Assembly: GCA_963793105.1 (NCBI GenBank)
Contig: CAWBZB010000014.1
Span: 1-64,000 of the forward strand
Source: UBA10649 sp963793105
GTDB lineage: Bacteria > Actinomycetota > Actinomycetes > S36-B12
Direction: 5' to 3'
DNA length: 64,000 nt
In this document: positions 51,910 through 60,444 of the stretch, in pieces
How the letters are laid out: the number at the start of each line of letters is the position of its first letter
Numbering within the stretch: the first letter of the stretch is position 1
Translations under genes and position numbers: made by a program
Notes under the pieces: model-generated
Told to the model about the DNA's origin: nothing
Seen by the model: the letters and a program-made list of their open reading frames with translations, nothing else
Database searches by the model: none

Positions 51910-52424
51910 GTCAACTCGACTTCCCACGCCTCGGCCACCAGGTCCCGCGTGTCGTTGAGCAACTGCGGAATGACTTTCGTGCCGCCGATGATCGGCATGA
52001 AGTTGGAGTCACCGCCCCAGCGCGGCACGACGTGCTGGTGCAGGTGCCCGGCGATGCCCGCTCCCGAGACCGCGCCCTGGTTCATGCCGATGTTGAAGCC
52101 GTGCGCACCCGCCACCTCGCGAATGACCGCCATGGCCCGCTGCGTGAATGCGCCAAGTTCGGCGACCTCTGACGGGGTCAGCTCGGTGTAGTCAGCCACG
52201 TGCCGGTACGGGCAGACCATCAGGTGGCCCGAGTTGTACGGGTACAGGTTCAGGACGGCGTACACCTCCTCGCCGCGCGCGACGACGAGGCCCTCGTCTA
52301 TGGGCAGGCCGGGGGCGCGGCAGAACGGGCACTGCTCCCCCGCCCCGTGGTTGTCGGGCTTGCCCTCCCCGCGCAGGTACACCATGCGGTGCGGGGTGTA
52401 GAGCCGCTCCCAGGAGTCGGACAC
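51897..52424 (-). CDS. HIT-domain nucleotide hydrolase/phosphorylase
   Basis: 175 residues. HIT motif GHLHQHVVPRW (HxHxH), preceded by a zinc-knuckle-like CPFC and NLYPYNSGHLMVCPYRHVADY. Members act on AMP-linked or dinucleoside polyphosphates (Ap4A-type). The GTG at 52424 is 1 nt after the thrS stop. thrS-HIT-pgsA-type order is common in actinobacteria. Confidence 0.9.
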   Translation of the reverse strand: MSDSWERLYTPHRMVYLRGEGKPDNHGAGEQCPFCRAPGLPIDEGLVVARGEEVYAVLNLYPYNSGHLMVCPYRHVADYTELTPSEVAELGAFTQRAMAVIREVAGAHGFNIGMNQGAVSGAGIAGHLHQHVVPRWGGDSNFMPIIGGTKVIPQLLNDTRDLVAEAWEVELTWPA

Positions 52425-52425
52425 G

Positions 52426-54369
52426 TCAGACCTGCACGCGGCCGTCGACGGCCTCGACGATCTCGTCGATGGCGGCCTCGACGGGAACACCGTTCTTCTG
52501 GGTCCCGTCTCGGTACCGGAAGGAGACGGCGCCTGCAGCGGCATCCTCGTCGCCGGCGATGAGCATGTAGGGCACCTTCGACCTCTGCGCGTTGCGGATC
52601 TTCTTCTGCATGCGGTCATCCGCGGTGTCGACCTCGACGCGGATCCCGCGGGCTGCGCAGGCGTGCCGCCACGTCGGCCAGGTAGTCGTTGTGGGCGTCC
52701 GTCACGGGGATGGCCACGACCTGGACGGGCGCCAGCCAGGGAGGGAACGCCCCGGCGTAGTGCTCAAGCAGCACGGCGAAGAACCGCTCGATGGATCCGA
52801 AGAGGGCTCGGTGGATCATGATCGGTCGCTGACGGGTGCCGTCGGCGCCCTGGTACTCGAGGTCGAATCGCTGCGGGAGCTGGAAGTCGACCTGGATCGT
52901 GGACATCTGCCACGTCCGACCGATCGCGTCCTTCGCCTGCACGGAGATCTTCGGTCCGTAGAAGGCCGCGCCGCCCTCGTCGAGCACCAGCTCGAGCCCC
53001 TGGTTCTCCGCGGACTGCCGCAGGGCCTCCGTGGCCTCGGCCCACTCCTCGTCGGTGCCGACGGACTTCTCGGGGTCCCGGGTGGAGATCTCCAGGTAGA
53101 AGTCGTCGAGCCCGTAGTCGCGCAGCAGGTTGAGCGTGAACGTCAGCAGGCTGTCCAGCTCACCCGCCATCTGCTCCTTCGTGCAGTAGATGTGGGCATC
53201 GTCCTGGGTGAATCCCCTGGCCCTGGTGAGTCCCTGCACGACCCCGGACTTCTCATAGCGGTAGACGGTGCCGAACTCGAACAGCCGCAGCGGAAGCTCC
53301 CGGTAGGACCGTCCGCGCGCGGAGAAGATCAGGTTGTGCATCGGGCAGTTCATCGGCTTGAGGTAGTAGTCGGCGCCCTGTCGACGCACGTGACCGTCGA
53401 CGTCCACGTCGGCGTCGAGCTGCATCGGCGGGTACATGCCCTCGGAGTACCAGTCGAGGTGGCCGGACTTCTCGAACAGGGCGCCCTTCGTGATGTGGGG
53501 GCTGTTGACGAACTCGTACCCGCCCTGCTCGTGGGCCCTGCGCGAGTAGTCCTCCATCACCCTGCGGACGACCCCGCCCTTGGGATGGAACACCGCCAGC
53601 CCGGAGCCGATCTCCTCGGGGAAGCTGAACAGGTCGAGCTCGGAGCCGAGCTTGCGGTGGTCGCGCTTCTCCGCCTCCTCCAGGAACGTCAGGTGCGCCC
53701 GCAGAGCCTCCTTGTCCGGCCAGGCTGTCCCGTAGATGCGCTGGAGCTGTTCGTTGCGCTGATCGCCCAGCCAGTAGGCCGCGGCGGTTCGCATGAGCTT
53801 GACGGCATTCGGCGGGATGTACCGCGTGTCCGGAACGTGCGGACCTCGACACAGGTCTCCCCAGCAGCGTTCACCGCTGCGGGCGTCGAGGTTGTCGTAG
53901 ATGGTGAGCTCGGCGCCGCCGACCTCCATCACGTCGGCCCCGCCCTCGCTGCCGATGAGCCTCAGCTTGTAGGGCTCACGCCGCGAGTTCGCGAACGGCC
54001 TCGCCTTCGGACACCACCCGACGCGCGAACCGCTGCCCCGACTTCAGGATCGACACGACCCGCTTCTGCAGCTCGGCCAGATCGTCCGGCGTGAACGGCG
54101 TCTCGACGTCGAAGTCGTAGTAGAAGCCGTCCTTGATCGGCGGCCCGATGCCCAGCTTCGCGTCGGGGAAGAGGTCCTGGACGGCCTGGGCAAGCACATG
54201 CGCGGCCGAATGCCGCAGCACGGCCAGTCCCTCCGGCGAGTCCGCCGTGACCGGCTCGACGACGTCCGCCTCCGTGACCTCGGTCGCGAGATCGCGCAGT
54301 TCACCGTTGATGCGGGCGACCACGACCGACCGGTCGCCGCCCACGAGCGTCCAGGGCGGTTGTGGCCAC
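52426..54369 (-). CDS. thrS: Threonyl-tRNA synthetase (reading frame broken at several places)
   Basis: All core parts are recognisable in shifted frames. They are the TGS remnant GGDRSVVVARINGELRDLA; the editing domain with LRHSAAHVLAQAVQDLFPD and GFYYDFD; the catalytic core with HPKGGVVRRVMEDYSRRAH, MNCPMHNLIF, RLFEFGTVYRYEKSG and RARGFTQDDAHI; and the anticodon-binding end (MQKKIRNAQRSKVPYMLIAG). One-base shifts are needed near 53965 and 52660, and probably another near 54340. The GTG at 54369 with GAGGAG 7 nt upstream is the likely start, though it gives a shortened TGS domain. Being essential, the gene is probably intact in the organism. Confidence 0.88.
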
Positions 54370-54425
54370 CGGTCTACTCCTCGTCGAGACACTGCGCGGA
54401 CAGCAGCGTGGATGGATGTCTTCGG

Positions 54426-54497
<72 letters not shown>

Positions 54498-54567
54498 GAA
54501 GGGCACCAACTCTACCCCAGAGCCCCTCGAGTCTCGCGAGCACCACACATGGAGGATCGGCGACCTC

Positions 54568-54573
54568 TACCAT
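54568..54573 (+). promoter_or_regulatory. -10 element of the first Ig-like gene
   Basis: TACCAT, giving a leader of about 24 nt that carries GGAGG. Confidence 0.4.
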
Positions 54574-54603
54574 CGGAGTACCAGCATCGTCGTGGAGGTT
54601 GTC

Positions 54604-55812
54604 ATGCCCAAGCGATTCCTCGCCGCCGCCGTCGCGGCTGCCACCGCACTCGCGCTTTCCGCTGTCGCCGCCCCGCCCTCGACGGCCGTCGCCGCCGTGA
54701 CCAGCTCGATCAGCTTCACGTCCGGCACGACGGCGCAGATCGGCGTCTACAACTGGCTGGGCGTGGCCATCGGCACGTCCGACGGAACCACGCGCCCGAC
54801 CGGCGGCGTGCAGTTCTTCAACACCGATGGCCAGCTGGTCGGATCCGCGTCGACGAGTGCCTCCGGAACCGCCGGCGCCACGGCCAGCATCCCGTGGGTC
54901 CCGACCCAGGAGCGGACATACTCCTTCACCGCCACCTTCATCTCCGACAATCCGGCCGTCTCCGGCTCCTCCACGAGCCTGCCCATCACGATCCAGGCCA
55001 CGCCGAACGGGCAGGTCGTGTCCATCGCCGCCCAGCAGATGTACCTGGGCATCCCCACGACCCTCGTCGCGACCGTCTATCCGTCGACGCTCGAGGGGTC
55101 GGTCGCCTTCTCGGTCAACGAGCTCCGGTATGGCACGGGTCCGTCGGTGCCGGTCGTGAACGGATCGGCCAGCCAGACCTTCACGCCGACCGGTTTGGGG
55201 TGGCAGCAGTTCATCGTCAGCTTCACCGCGACGAACTCCCCTGGCGTGCAGGGCGCGGCCTCCCAGTGGGTCAATGTGCTGCGGCCCCTGGGCACGGACG
55301 ACATCTCGCTCAGTCCCACCCCCACCACTCTCGCCAACGGCCAGTCCGTCGACATCGTCGCCACCACCGTGGCCGGCGCTCCCGCGGTCCTCACCGCGGC
55401 GGGCGGCTGCACCCTCGTCGGCTCCACCCTCACCGCGACCACCGGATCGGGCACCTGCACGGTGACCGGCACCTCGCCCTCCACCGGCGGCTACCTCGGG
55501 GTGACCGAGTCCTGGCCGGTGACCCTCACGCCTGGAAAGCAGACCGCCACGATCAGCGCACCGGCCTCGGGGAAGGTCAAGGCGGGGAGCACCGTGACCC
55601 TGTCCACCTCGAGCCAGCGCACGAACGCCGACCAGCGGATCAGCTGGCGGATCACCAAGGGCAAGAACACCGTGTGCACCTTGAAGACCAAGGCCGGCAA
55701 GACGCGCCTCACCCTGAAGGATCGCGGACGCTGCACCGTCCGCGGCACGGCTCCCGCAGTCACCGGAGAGTGGAACGCGTACCGGGTCACGCGCGCCTAC
55801 CGAGCGAACTAG
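54604..55812 (+). CDS. Secreted Ig-like repeat protein
   Basis: 402 residues. A Sec signal peptide (first ~35, ending STAVA-A) precedes about four beta-rich Ig-like units. The third contains a Cys pair (GGCTLVGSTL ... GTCTV). The last ~90 residues, from PGKQTATI, carry a second Cys pair and the closing pattern WRITKG...C...GRCTVRGTAP...GEWNAYRVTRAYR. No LPXTG, membrane anchor or catalytic motif, so it is probably secreted or loosely wall-bound. ATG with GGAGG 5 nt upstream. Paralogous to the next gene. Confidence 0.82.
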   Translation: MPKRFLAAAVAAATALALSAVAAPPSTAVAAVTSSISFTSGTTAQIGVYNWLGVAIGTSDGTTRPTGGVQFFNTDGQLVGSASTSASGTAGATASIPWVPTQERTYSFTATFISDNPAVSGSSTSLPITIQATPNGQVVSIAAQQMYLGIPTTLVATVYPSTLEGSVAFSVNELRYGTGPSVPVVNGSASQTFTPTGLGWQQFIVSFTATNSPGVQGAASQWVNVLRPLGTDDISLSPTPTTLANGQSVDIVATTVAGAPAVLTAAGGCTLVGSTLTATTGSGTCTVTGTSPSTGGYLGVTESWPVTLTPGKQTATISAPASGKVKAGSTVTLSTSSQRTNADQRISWRITKGKNTVCTLKTKAGKTRLTLKDRGRCTVRGTAPAVTGEWNAYRVTRAYRAN

Positions 55813-55878
55813 CCGATCGGGATCCTCGCGGTAGCCACTGCGTTGGCGCGTGCGCCGGAATCGGGGGGCCATCGGCGC

Positions 55879-55884
55879 TAGCGT
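55879..55884 (+). promoter_or_regulatory. -10 element of the second Ig-like gene
   Basis: TAGCGT, about 31 nt before the ATG; its own promoter suggests the two Ig-like genes are not strictly one transcript. Confidence 0.35.
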
Positions 55885-55914
55885 GGGAGCACCTACCAGT
55901 AGGAGGAGTCACCC

Positions 55915-57417
55915 ATGCGCGACACCAGCCGCGTTCGCGGCATCTTCGTGCGAGCACTGGCCGCCGGCGCTCTCGCGATCGGCACCATCGGCCTTGCCGC
56001 AGCGCCGGCCCACGCTGCCACGACGGGATGGGGCAACGGCATTGTCGGCGTCCCCATGCAGGTCAACGTGACCAACGTGGTGGGATGCAACCAACTGGTG
56101 CTGGAGGCCACCTACCAGAACGGCACGATCTCGTCCGCGCCGCCGGTGTCCGTCAACTTCCAGGGCAACGCCACCATCTTCTGGACTCCGCCCATCGCCG
56201 GCCTGGTCGTCTCCGCGCAGATTGGCAGCACATGCGCACCGATCAGCCTGCCCGCCGTCAATATCGGCGGAGTCAGCACGACGACGGTCATCAACTCCCC
56301 CAACACCGCAGCGGTCGGTACCGCCACCCAGATCACGGTGACCGTGACGTCGCAGGCCCCGAGCACCTTCCAGCCCACGGGATCGGTGACTGTCCGCGAC
56401 GCCAACAATGCCGTGATCAGGACGATGGGCCTGACCCCAGGACCCGGGGCGGGACAGTCCTACGCCTACTGGTGGTTCACTCCCACCCGGAGCGGCAGCT
56501 ACACCTTCCAGGCCACGTACAACCCCGCAGCGGGTTCGCCCGCTTCCTCCTCGGTGTCGAATCAGGATGTCCTGATCGCGACCCCCAGCGGCGGCACCAT
56601 CTCGATCAGCGCTCCCCCGACCATGACGCAGGGCGTCCCCGTGACCCTCACGGCCTCGGTCTTCCCCTCCGGCGTCCAGGGATCAGTCGGCTTCACGATC
56701 AATGGCGCGCCCATTAGCGCATCGATCCCGATCGTGAACGGGCAGGCGTCATTCGTCTGGACGCCGAATGTGGTTGGCCAGGTCACCCTCGGTGCCAGCT
56801 ACACGACCAACCAGGGTGGATCAGGGTCAACCTCTGAGCGGGTCACGGTCATCGCGGGTCCGGTCGCGAAGGACGTCATCACCCTGGTCCAGCCGGGTGT
56901 CGGCATCTGGGGACCGAATGCCTCCTTCCAGGTCCCGAACGGATCGACCTTCACCTTCCAGGCCTCGACGCTCTCGGGCGCTGGAGTGACGCTCACGGAG
57001 ACGGGTCCCTGCCAGGTGTCCGGGCTCACGCTCGTGGTCGACACCGGCAACGCGCAGTGCAACCTGCTGGCGTCGAGCCCCGGCGGCAACGGATACGCGC
57101 CCGTGCAGCAGGGCTACACGGTCATCACCGTTCCCGGAACCCAGACCGCAGCACTGGCCGCTCCGAACTCGGGAACCTTCAGCAAGGGGCGGACCATCCG
57201 GCTGCAGAACCCGTCCCAGGGCCAGACCAACGCCGGCCGCAACGTCACCTGGCGAGTCACCAAGGGCGACAAGCGCTGCCGCATCGCGTATCCCTCCAGC
57301 GGTGCCGTGAACCTGCGCCTGCAGCGCTCCGGCCGGTGCAACGTCACGGCTCGGGCACCCGGGGTTGCCGGACAGTGGAACCAGTTCCGCCTGGAACGGT
57401 CGTACCGCATCCGCTGA
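55915..57417 (+). CDS. Secreted Ig-like repeat protein, paralogue of the preceding gene
   Basis: 500 residues. Signal peptide (~1-34, ending PAHA-A), then four to five Ig-like units, one with TQITVTVTSQAPSTFQPTGS and another with PVTLTASVFPSGVQGSVGFTI. The C-terminal ~150 residues parallel the upstream protein: CQVSGLTLVV...C unit, PGTQTAAL linker, then WRVTKGDKRCRI...SGRCNVTARAPGVAGQWN and a YRIR end. Extracellular, function unknown; adhesion or surface-structure roles are plausible. Ribosome site AGGAGGAG. Followed by a strong terminator. Confidence 0.82.
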   Translation: MRDTSRVRGIFVRALAAGALAIGTIGLAAAPAHAATTGWGNGIVGVPMQVNVTNVVGCNQLVLEATYQNGTISSAPPVSVNFQGNATIFWTPPIAGLVVSAQIGSTCAPISLPAVNIGGVSTTTVINSPNTAAVGTATQITVTVTSQAPSTFQPTGSVTVRDANNAVIRTMGLTPGPGAGQSYAYWWFTPTRSGSYTFQATYNPAAGSPASSSVSNQDVLIATPSGGTISISAPPTMTQGVPVTLTASVFPSGVQGSVGFTINGAPISASIPIVNGQASFVWTPNVVGQVTLGASYTTNQGGSGSTSERVTVIAGPVAKDVITLVQPGVGIWGPNASFQVPNGSTFTFQASTLSGAGVTLTETGPCQVSGLTLVVDTGNAQCNLLASSPGGNGYAPVQQGYTVITVPGTQTAALAAPNSGTFSKGRTIRLQNPSQGQTNAGRNVTWRVTKGDKRCRIAYPSSGAVNLRLQRSGRCNVTARAPGVAGQWNQFRLERSYRIR

Positions 57418-57420
57418 ACT

Positions 57421-57465
57421 GAATGCCGAGGGGCCCCTGCTGATAGCAGGGGCCCCTCGGCATTC
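57421..57465. terminator. Strong bidirectional terminator
   Basis: A perfect 21-bp stem (GAATGCCGAGGGGCCCCTGCT and its complement) around a GAT loop, followed by TTC. It separates the Ig-like gene from the convergent pabC-like stop 6 bp downstream. Confidence 0.9.
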
Positions 57466-57470
57466 TTCGC

Positions 57471-58307
57471 TCAGGGATCGATGTCGGCCGCCGCCCGTGC
57501 GTCGAAGGCGGCCCGCAGATCACGGCTCACCGGACCGGCGCCGGGCCACGAACGGTCGTCCACCCGCACTACCGGATGCACATTGCGCGTGGACGACGTC
57601 ACGAACACTTCGTCCGCCGTGAAGAGCGCGTCCGCCGGCACGGTCACCTCGTCGGCACCGAACCACTCCAGCACGAGCTCACGCGTGATGCCCGCCAGGC
57701 AGCCGCTGGACAGCGGTGGAGTCAGCACTCGCCCATCGACCACGACGAAGACATTTGTCCCCGTGCCCTCGCAGAGCTCACCGCGGCTGTTGGCGAAGAC
57801 CGCCTCCGATGCGTTCCGCTCGTGCGCGAAGTTCAGCGCCACCACGTTCTCGGCGTACGAGGTCGACTTGACTCCGGCGATCGCGGAGCGCTCGTTTCGT
57901 GTCCACGGCACCGTCGACACAGTGGTGGTGTCGGGCCAGGGAGTGGCCGGGGCGAGGGCGACGACCAGGCTCGGGACGGCGTCGCCGCGGTCGCTTCCCA
58001 GCGGGGCGATGCCGCCGGTATAGGTGATCCTGAGCCGACCCGGGGGCGCGAGGTCCGAGCCCCCGGACGCGACGGCCTCGACCGCGCCCCGCACGACATC
58101 CAGGTCCGGAGTCGGCAGGCCGAGCGCACGGGCCGACTGGGACAGGCGGCGCAGGTGACGGGTCAGCGCGAACGGGCCGGCCGCGGTCACCTTCATCGTC
58201 TCGAAGACGCCGTCGGCCACGGTGAACCCGTGGTCGAGCACGCTGATGACCGCGTGGTCCTCCGCCACCACGGAGCCGCCGTCACGATTGCCGACCCAGG
58301 TCCTCAT
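57471..58307 (-). CDS. pabC: Aminotransferase class IV, 4-amino-4-deoxychorismate lyase-like
   Basis: 278 residues, PLP fold type IV. PLP lysine in AGVKSTSYAENVVA, Glu in ELCEGTGTNVFVV, and TSSTRNVHPV near the end. Coupling to pabB (4-nt overlap) indicates p-aminobenzoate formation for folate; sequence alone does not exclude a D-amino-acid or branched-chain transaminase. Confidence 0.87.
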   Translation of the reverse strand: MRTWVGNRDGGSVVAEDHAVISVLDHGFTVADGVFETMKVTAAGPFALTRHLRRLSQSARALGLPTPDLDVVRGAVEAVASGGSDLAPPGRLRITYTGGIAPLGSDRGDAVPSLVVALAPATPWPDTTTVSTVPWTRNERSAIAGVKSTSYAENVVALNFAHERNASEAVFANSRGELCEGTGTNVFVVVDGRVLTPPLSSGCLAGITRELVLEWFGADEVTVPADALFTADEVFVTSSTRNVHPVVRVDDRSWPGAGPVSRDLRAAFDARAAADIDP

Positions 58308-59350
58308 GACAGGTCAGCCTGCCACGATCGGCTCGCCACCTCGACGAGTCGCGCGGCCTTGAGCTCGGTCTCCCGCCACTCGGCCTCGGCGTCGGACCCC
58401 CATGTGATCCCGGCGCCGGTCCCGAATCGCAGGACGCCCTCCCGGAGCCAGAAGGTGCGGATGGCCACGGCGAGCTCCGCCTCGCCGGTGTCTGCGTCCA
58501 CCCAGCCGAACGCGCCGCAGTAGAACTCGCGTTCCGCCGTCTCCAGGGACGCGATGACGTCAAGCGCGGCAAGCTTCGGGGCGCCGGTCACCGAGCCGGG
58601 CGGGAAGGTGGCCTCGATGACGTCGCTGAAGTCCGCCTCGGGAAGCAGCCGACCCTCGACGAAGGAGACCAGGTGCACCAGCCCGGGGTGCTGCTGCACC
58701 TGCAGGAGCTCCGGGACGCTCACCCCTCCCGGGACGCTCACCCGCGACAGGTCGTTGCGTACGAGGTCGACAATCATGACGTTCTCCGCCCGGTCCTTGG
58801 CGCCCAGGTCGGCGGCCACCAGCCCGGTGCCCTTGATCGGACCGGAACGCGCGACTCGGCCCGTGTCGTCGGGTGACACCCTCAGGTAGAGCTCGGGACT
58901 CGCCGAGGCGATGGCCACGTCGATCGAGGGCAGTCTCAGGAAGCCCCCGAAAGGCGAGGGGTTCCCGGAGTCGAGCAGGGTCGAGAGCGCGGCCACGTCC
59001 GCGCATGCCCGATCGGGGACGTCCGACGCGAGGATGCGACAGATGTTGGCCTGATACACGCTGCCGTCCGCGATCGCGCTGCGCGTGGTCTCGACCGCGG
59101 CACGGTACTGCGCTGCATCCATCGACGATCGCCAGGACTCGACGCGTGGGCCACGCCAGCACCCCACATCGCCCGCACGGGCGGTGCTCGACCACTCGTC
59201 GAACCGGGCGAGCACCGGTTCCCCGGAATACGGAATCGCCACGGCCCAGCGGCCGGATCTGCTCACCGCAGTCAGATCGGAGGTGATATCCGCCAGCCCG
59301 CGAGCCCACTGTCCTCCGAGGCGAGCGAGGGGGGCGACGGGCACCCGCAC
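58304..59350 (-). CDS. pabB: Aminodeoxychorismate synthase component I-like protein
   Basis: 348 residues, shorter than typical PabB (~450) because much of the N-terminal subdomain is missing. The chorismate-binding core is complete: SPELYLRV, GPIKGTG with the conserved Lys, DLVRNDLSRV, TFPPGSVTGAPK, and FYCGAFGW. Makes aminodeoxychorismate from chorismate and ammonia; no pabA glutaminase is adjacent. GTG start. Confidence 0.88.
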   Translation of the reverse strand: MRVPVAPLARLGGQWARGLADITSDLTAVSRSGRWAVAIPYSGEPVLARFDEWSSTARAGDVGCWRGPRVESWRSSMDAAQYRAAVETTRSAIADGSVYQANICRILASDVPDRACADVAALSTLLDSGNPSPFGGFLRLPSIDVAIASASPELYLRVSPDDTGRVARSGPIKGTGLVAADLGAKDRAENVMIVDLVRNDLSRVSVPGGVSVPELLQVQQHPGLVHLVSFVEGRLLPEADFSDVIEATFPPGSVTGAPKLAALDVIASLETAEREFYCGAFGWVDADTGEAELAVAIRTFWLREGVLRFGTGAGITWGSDAEAEWRETELKAARLVEVASRSWQADLS

Positions 59351-59420
59351 ATCATGGCCCCTGCACCGCGCGGGCAGGAGGCATTGCCGACCTGATTGGC
59401 TCGCACTCTCATAGGTCGGA

Positions 59421-59426
59421 TAGGGT
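59421..59426 (+). promoter_or_regulatory. -10 element of the tRNA-Gly/tRNA-Cys unit
   Basis: TAGGGT with TTGGCT (59396-59401) 19 bp upstream as a possible -35; 22 nt before tRNA-Gly. Confidence 0.45.
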
Positions 59427-59448
59427 TTGCCTCCGATCGAATGATCGT

Positions 59449-59521
59449 GCGGACGTAGCGCAGCTGGTAGCGCATCACCTTGCCAAGGTGAGGGTCGCGG
59501 GTTCGAATCCCGTCGTCCGCT
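59449..59521 (+). tRNA. tRNA-Gly (anticodon GCC)
   Basis: Acceptor GCGGACG/CGTCCGC, discriminator T; anticodon stem TCACC/GGTGA with loop TTGCCAA (GCC); T-arm GCGGG-TTCGAAT-CCCGT. CCA not encoded. Confidence 0.95.
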
Positions 59522-59559
59522 CGGAGTGGCGCTCAGTCCTGGTCGGCTGGCGTGACCCT

Positions 59560-59630
59560 GGTGGAGTGGCCGAGAGGCGAGGCAACGGCCTGCAAAGCCG
59601 TCTACACGGGTTCAAATCCCGTCTCCACCT
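59560..59630 (+). tRNA. tRNA-Cys (anticodon GCA)
   Basis: Acceptor GGTGGAG/CTCCACC, discriminator T; anticodon stem ACGGC/GCCGT with loop CTGCAAA (GCA); T-arm CGGG-TTCAAAT-CCCG. 38 nt after tRNA-Gly, probably co-transcribed. Confidence 0.95.
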
Positions 59631-59653
59631 CAACTGGTGACACACTTGGCCCT

Positions 59654-59842
59654 ATGGCCACTGATCCCGTAACCCCTGCCCCCGAGTCCGACGAGCAGAA
59701 GGACCGCTTCCGCGCTGCACTGGAGGCGAAGAAGTCGCAGGGTGGGCACGCAGGCACCTCGCATGCCGACGGCGGTGGCTCCGGCAAGGATCACTCGAGC
59801 CGCACTGGTGGCAAGCGGGAGTTCCGCCGCAAGAGCGGCTAG
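59654..59842 (+). CDS. Small basic DUF5302-like protein
   Basis: 62 residues, disordered and charged, with the layout seen in actinobacterial DUF5302 proteins: EQKDRFRAALEAKKS, a Gly/His/Ser-rich middle, and the end GGKREFRRKSG. Function unknown. Begins 23 nt after tRNA-Cys and may be read from the tRNA promoter; no clear ribosome site. Confidence 0.75.
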   Translation: MATDPVTPAPESDEQKDRFRAALEAKKSQGGHAGTSHADGGGSGKDHSSRTGGKREFRRKSG

Positions 59843-59876
59843 ATCGACCTCGAGCGCGGCCACCCGGGCACGCATG

Positions 59877-59907
59877 AAGGCCCCCGGACCAGTGGTCCGG
59901 GGGCCTT
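59877..59907. terminator. Bidirectional hairpin terminator
   Basis: AAGGCCCCCGGACC-agt-GGTCCGGGGGCCTT, a perfect 14-bp stem. Ends the tRNA/DUF5302 unit and the convergent small secreted protein gene. Confidence 0.9.
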
Positions 59908-59917
59908 GCACGCAGTT

Positions 59918-60352
59918 CTACGCGGGCTTCTTGCCCTTGCCGGGGTTGCCGGTCTTCCCGGTCACCTTGACGACCAGGGTCATGACGGACTTCTGCCCGG
60001 TCATGGAGTTCGTGCCGACGAGCTTCACGACAGCGTTCTTCTTCTTCGAAGCGTCGTTCGACATCACGTCGACAGCCAGTCCATCAAGCGTGCAGGGAGC
60101 AGTCGTGCTGAGCTTGACCGCGTCCTGCTTGCCGGGGACCCGGGCGAGCCAGCTGACACCCTCGGTTCCGCAGGCGAAGCCCTCAGGCGCCGCCACGCGC
60201 ACCTGCACCGTGTCCGTCGTCGCCATCTTCGCCTTTCCCGGCAGCGAGGTGACGGTGATCGGATCAGCGGCCATCGCGGGCGCTGCGGCGCTCAGTACCA
60301 GTGCGCCGGCTCCCGCCAGCACGGCGATCGTTCGCATACTTCCCTTGGACAT
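59918..60352 (-). CDS. Small secreted basic protein of unknown function
   Basis: 144 residues. Signal peptide with cleavage near APAMA-ADP, then a single beta-rich domain with one likely disulfide (FACGTEG and APCTLDG), ending in a Lys/Gly-rich tail (GKTGNPGKGKKPA). No recognised family. The ATG at 60352 has GGGAGG 5 nt upstream; longer starts are rejected. Confidence 0.72.
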   Translation of the reverse strand: MSKGSMRTIAVLAGAGALVLSAAAPAMAADPITVTSLPGKAKMATTDTVQVRVAAPEGFACGTEGVSWLARVPGKQDAVKLSTTAPCTLDGLAVDVMSNDASKKKNAVVKLVGTNSMTGQKSVMTLVVKVTGKTGNPGKGKKPA

Positions 60353-60444
60353 GCGTGCCTCCCAGTCTGCACAACCCCCCGGCGCGCACGACGCATCACC
60401 GGCCATTGGCAAGAGTACGCCTGTTCACTGCGAGAATCACCCCC

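Noticed and set aside
60301..60444. Upstream extension of the FUSC-like gene to 60301
   Set aside because: The added residues are antisense to the secreted protein's signal peptide and lack a ribosome site; the ATG at 60445 precedes the first helix directly.
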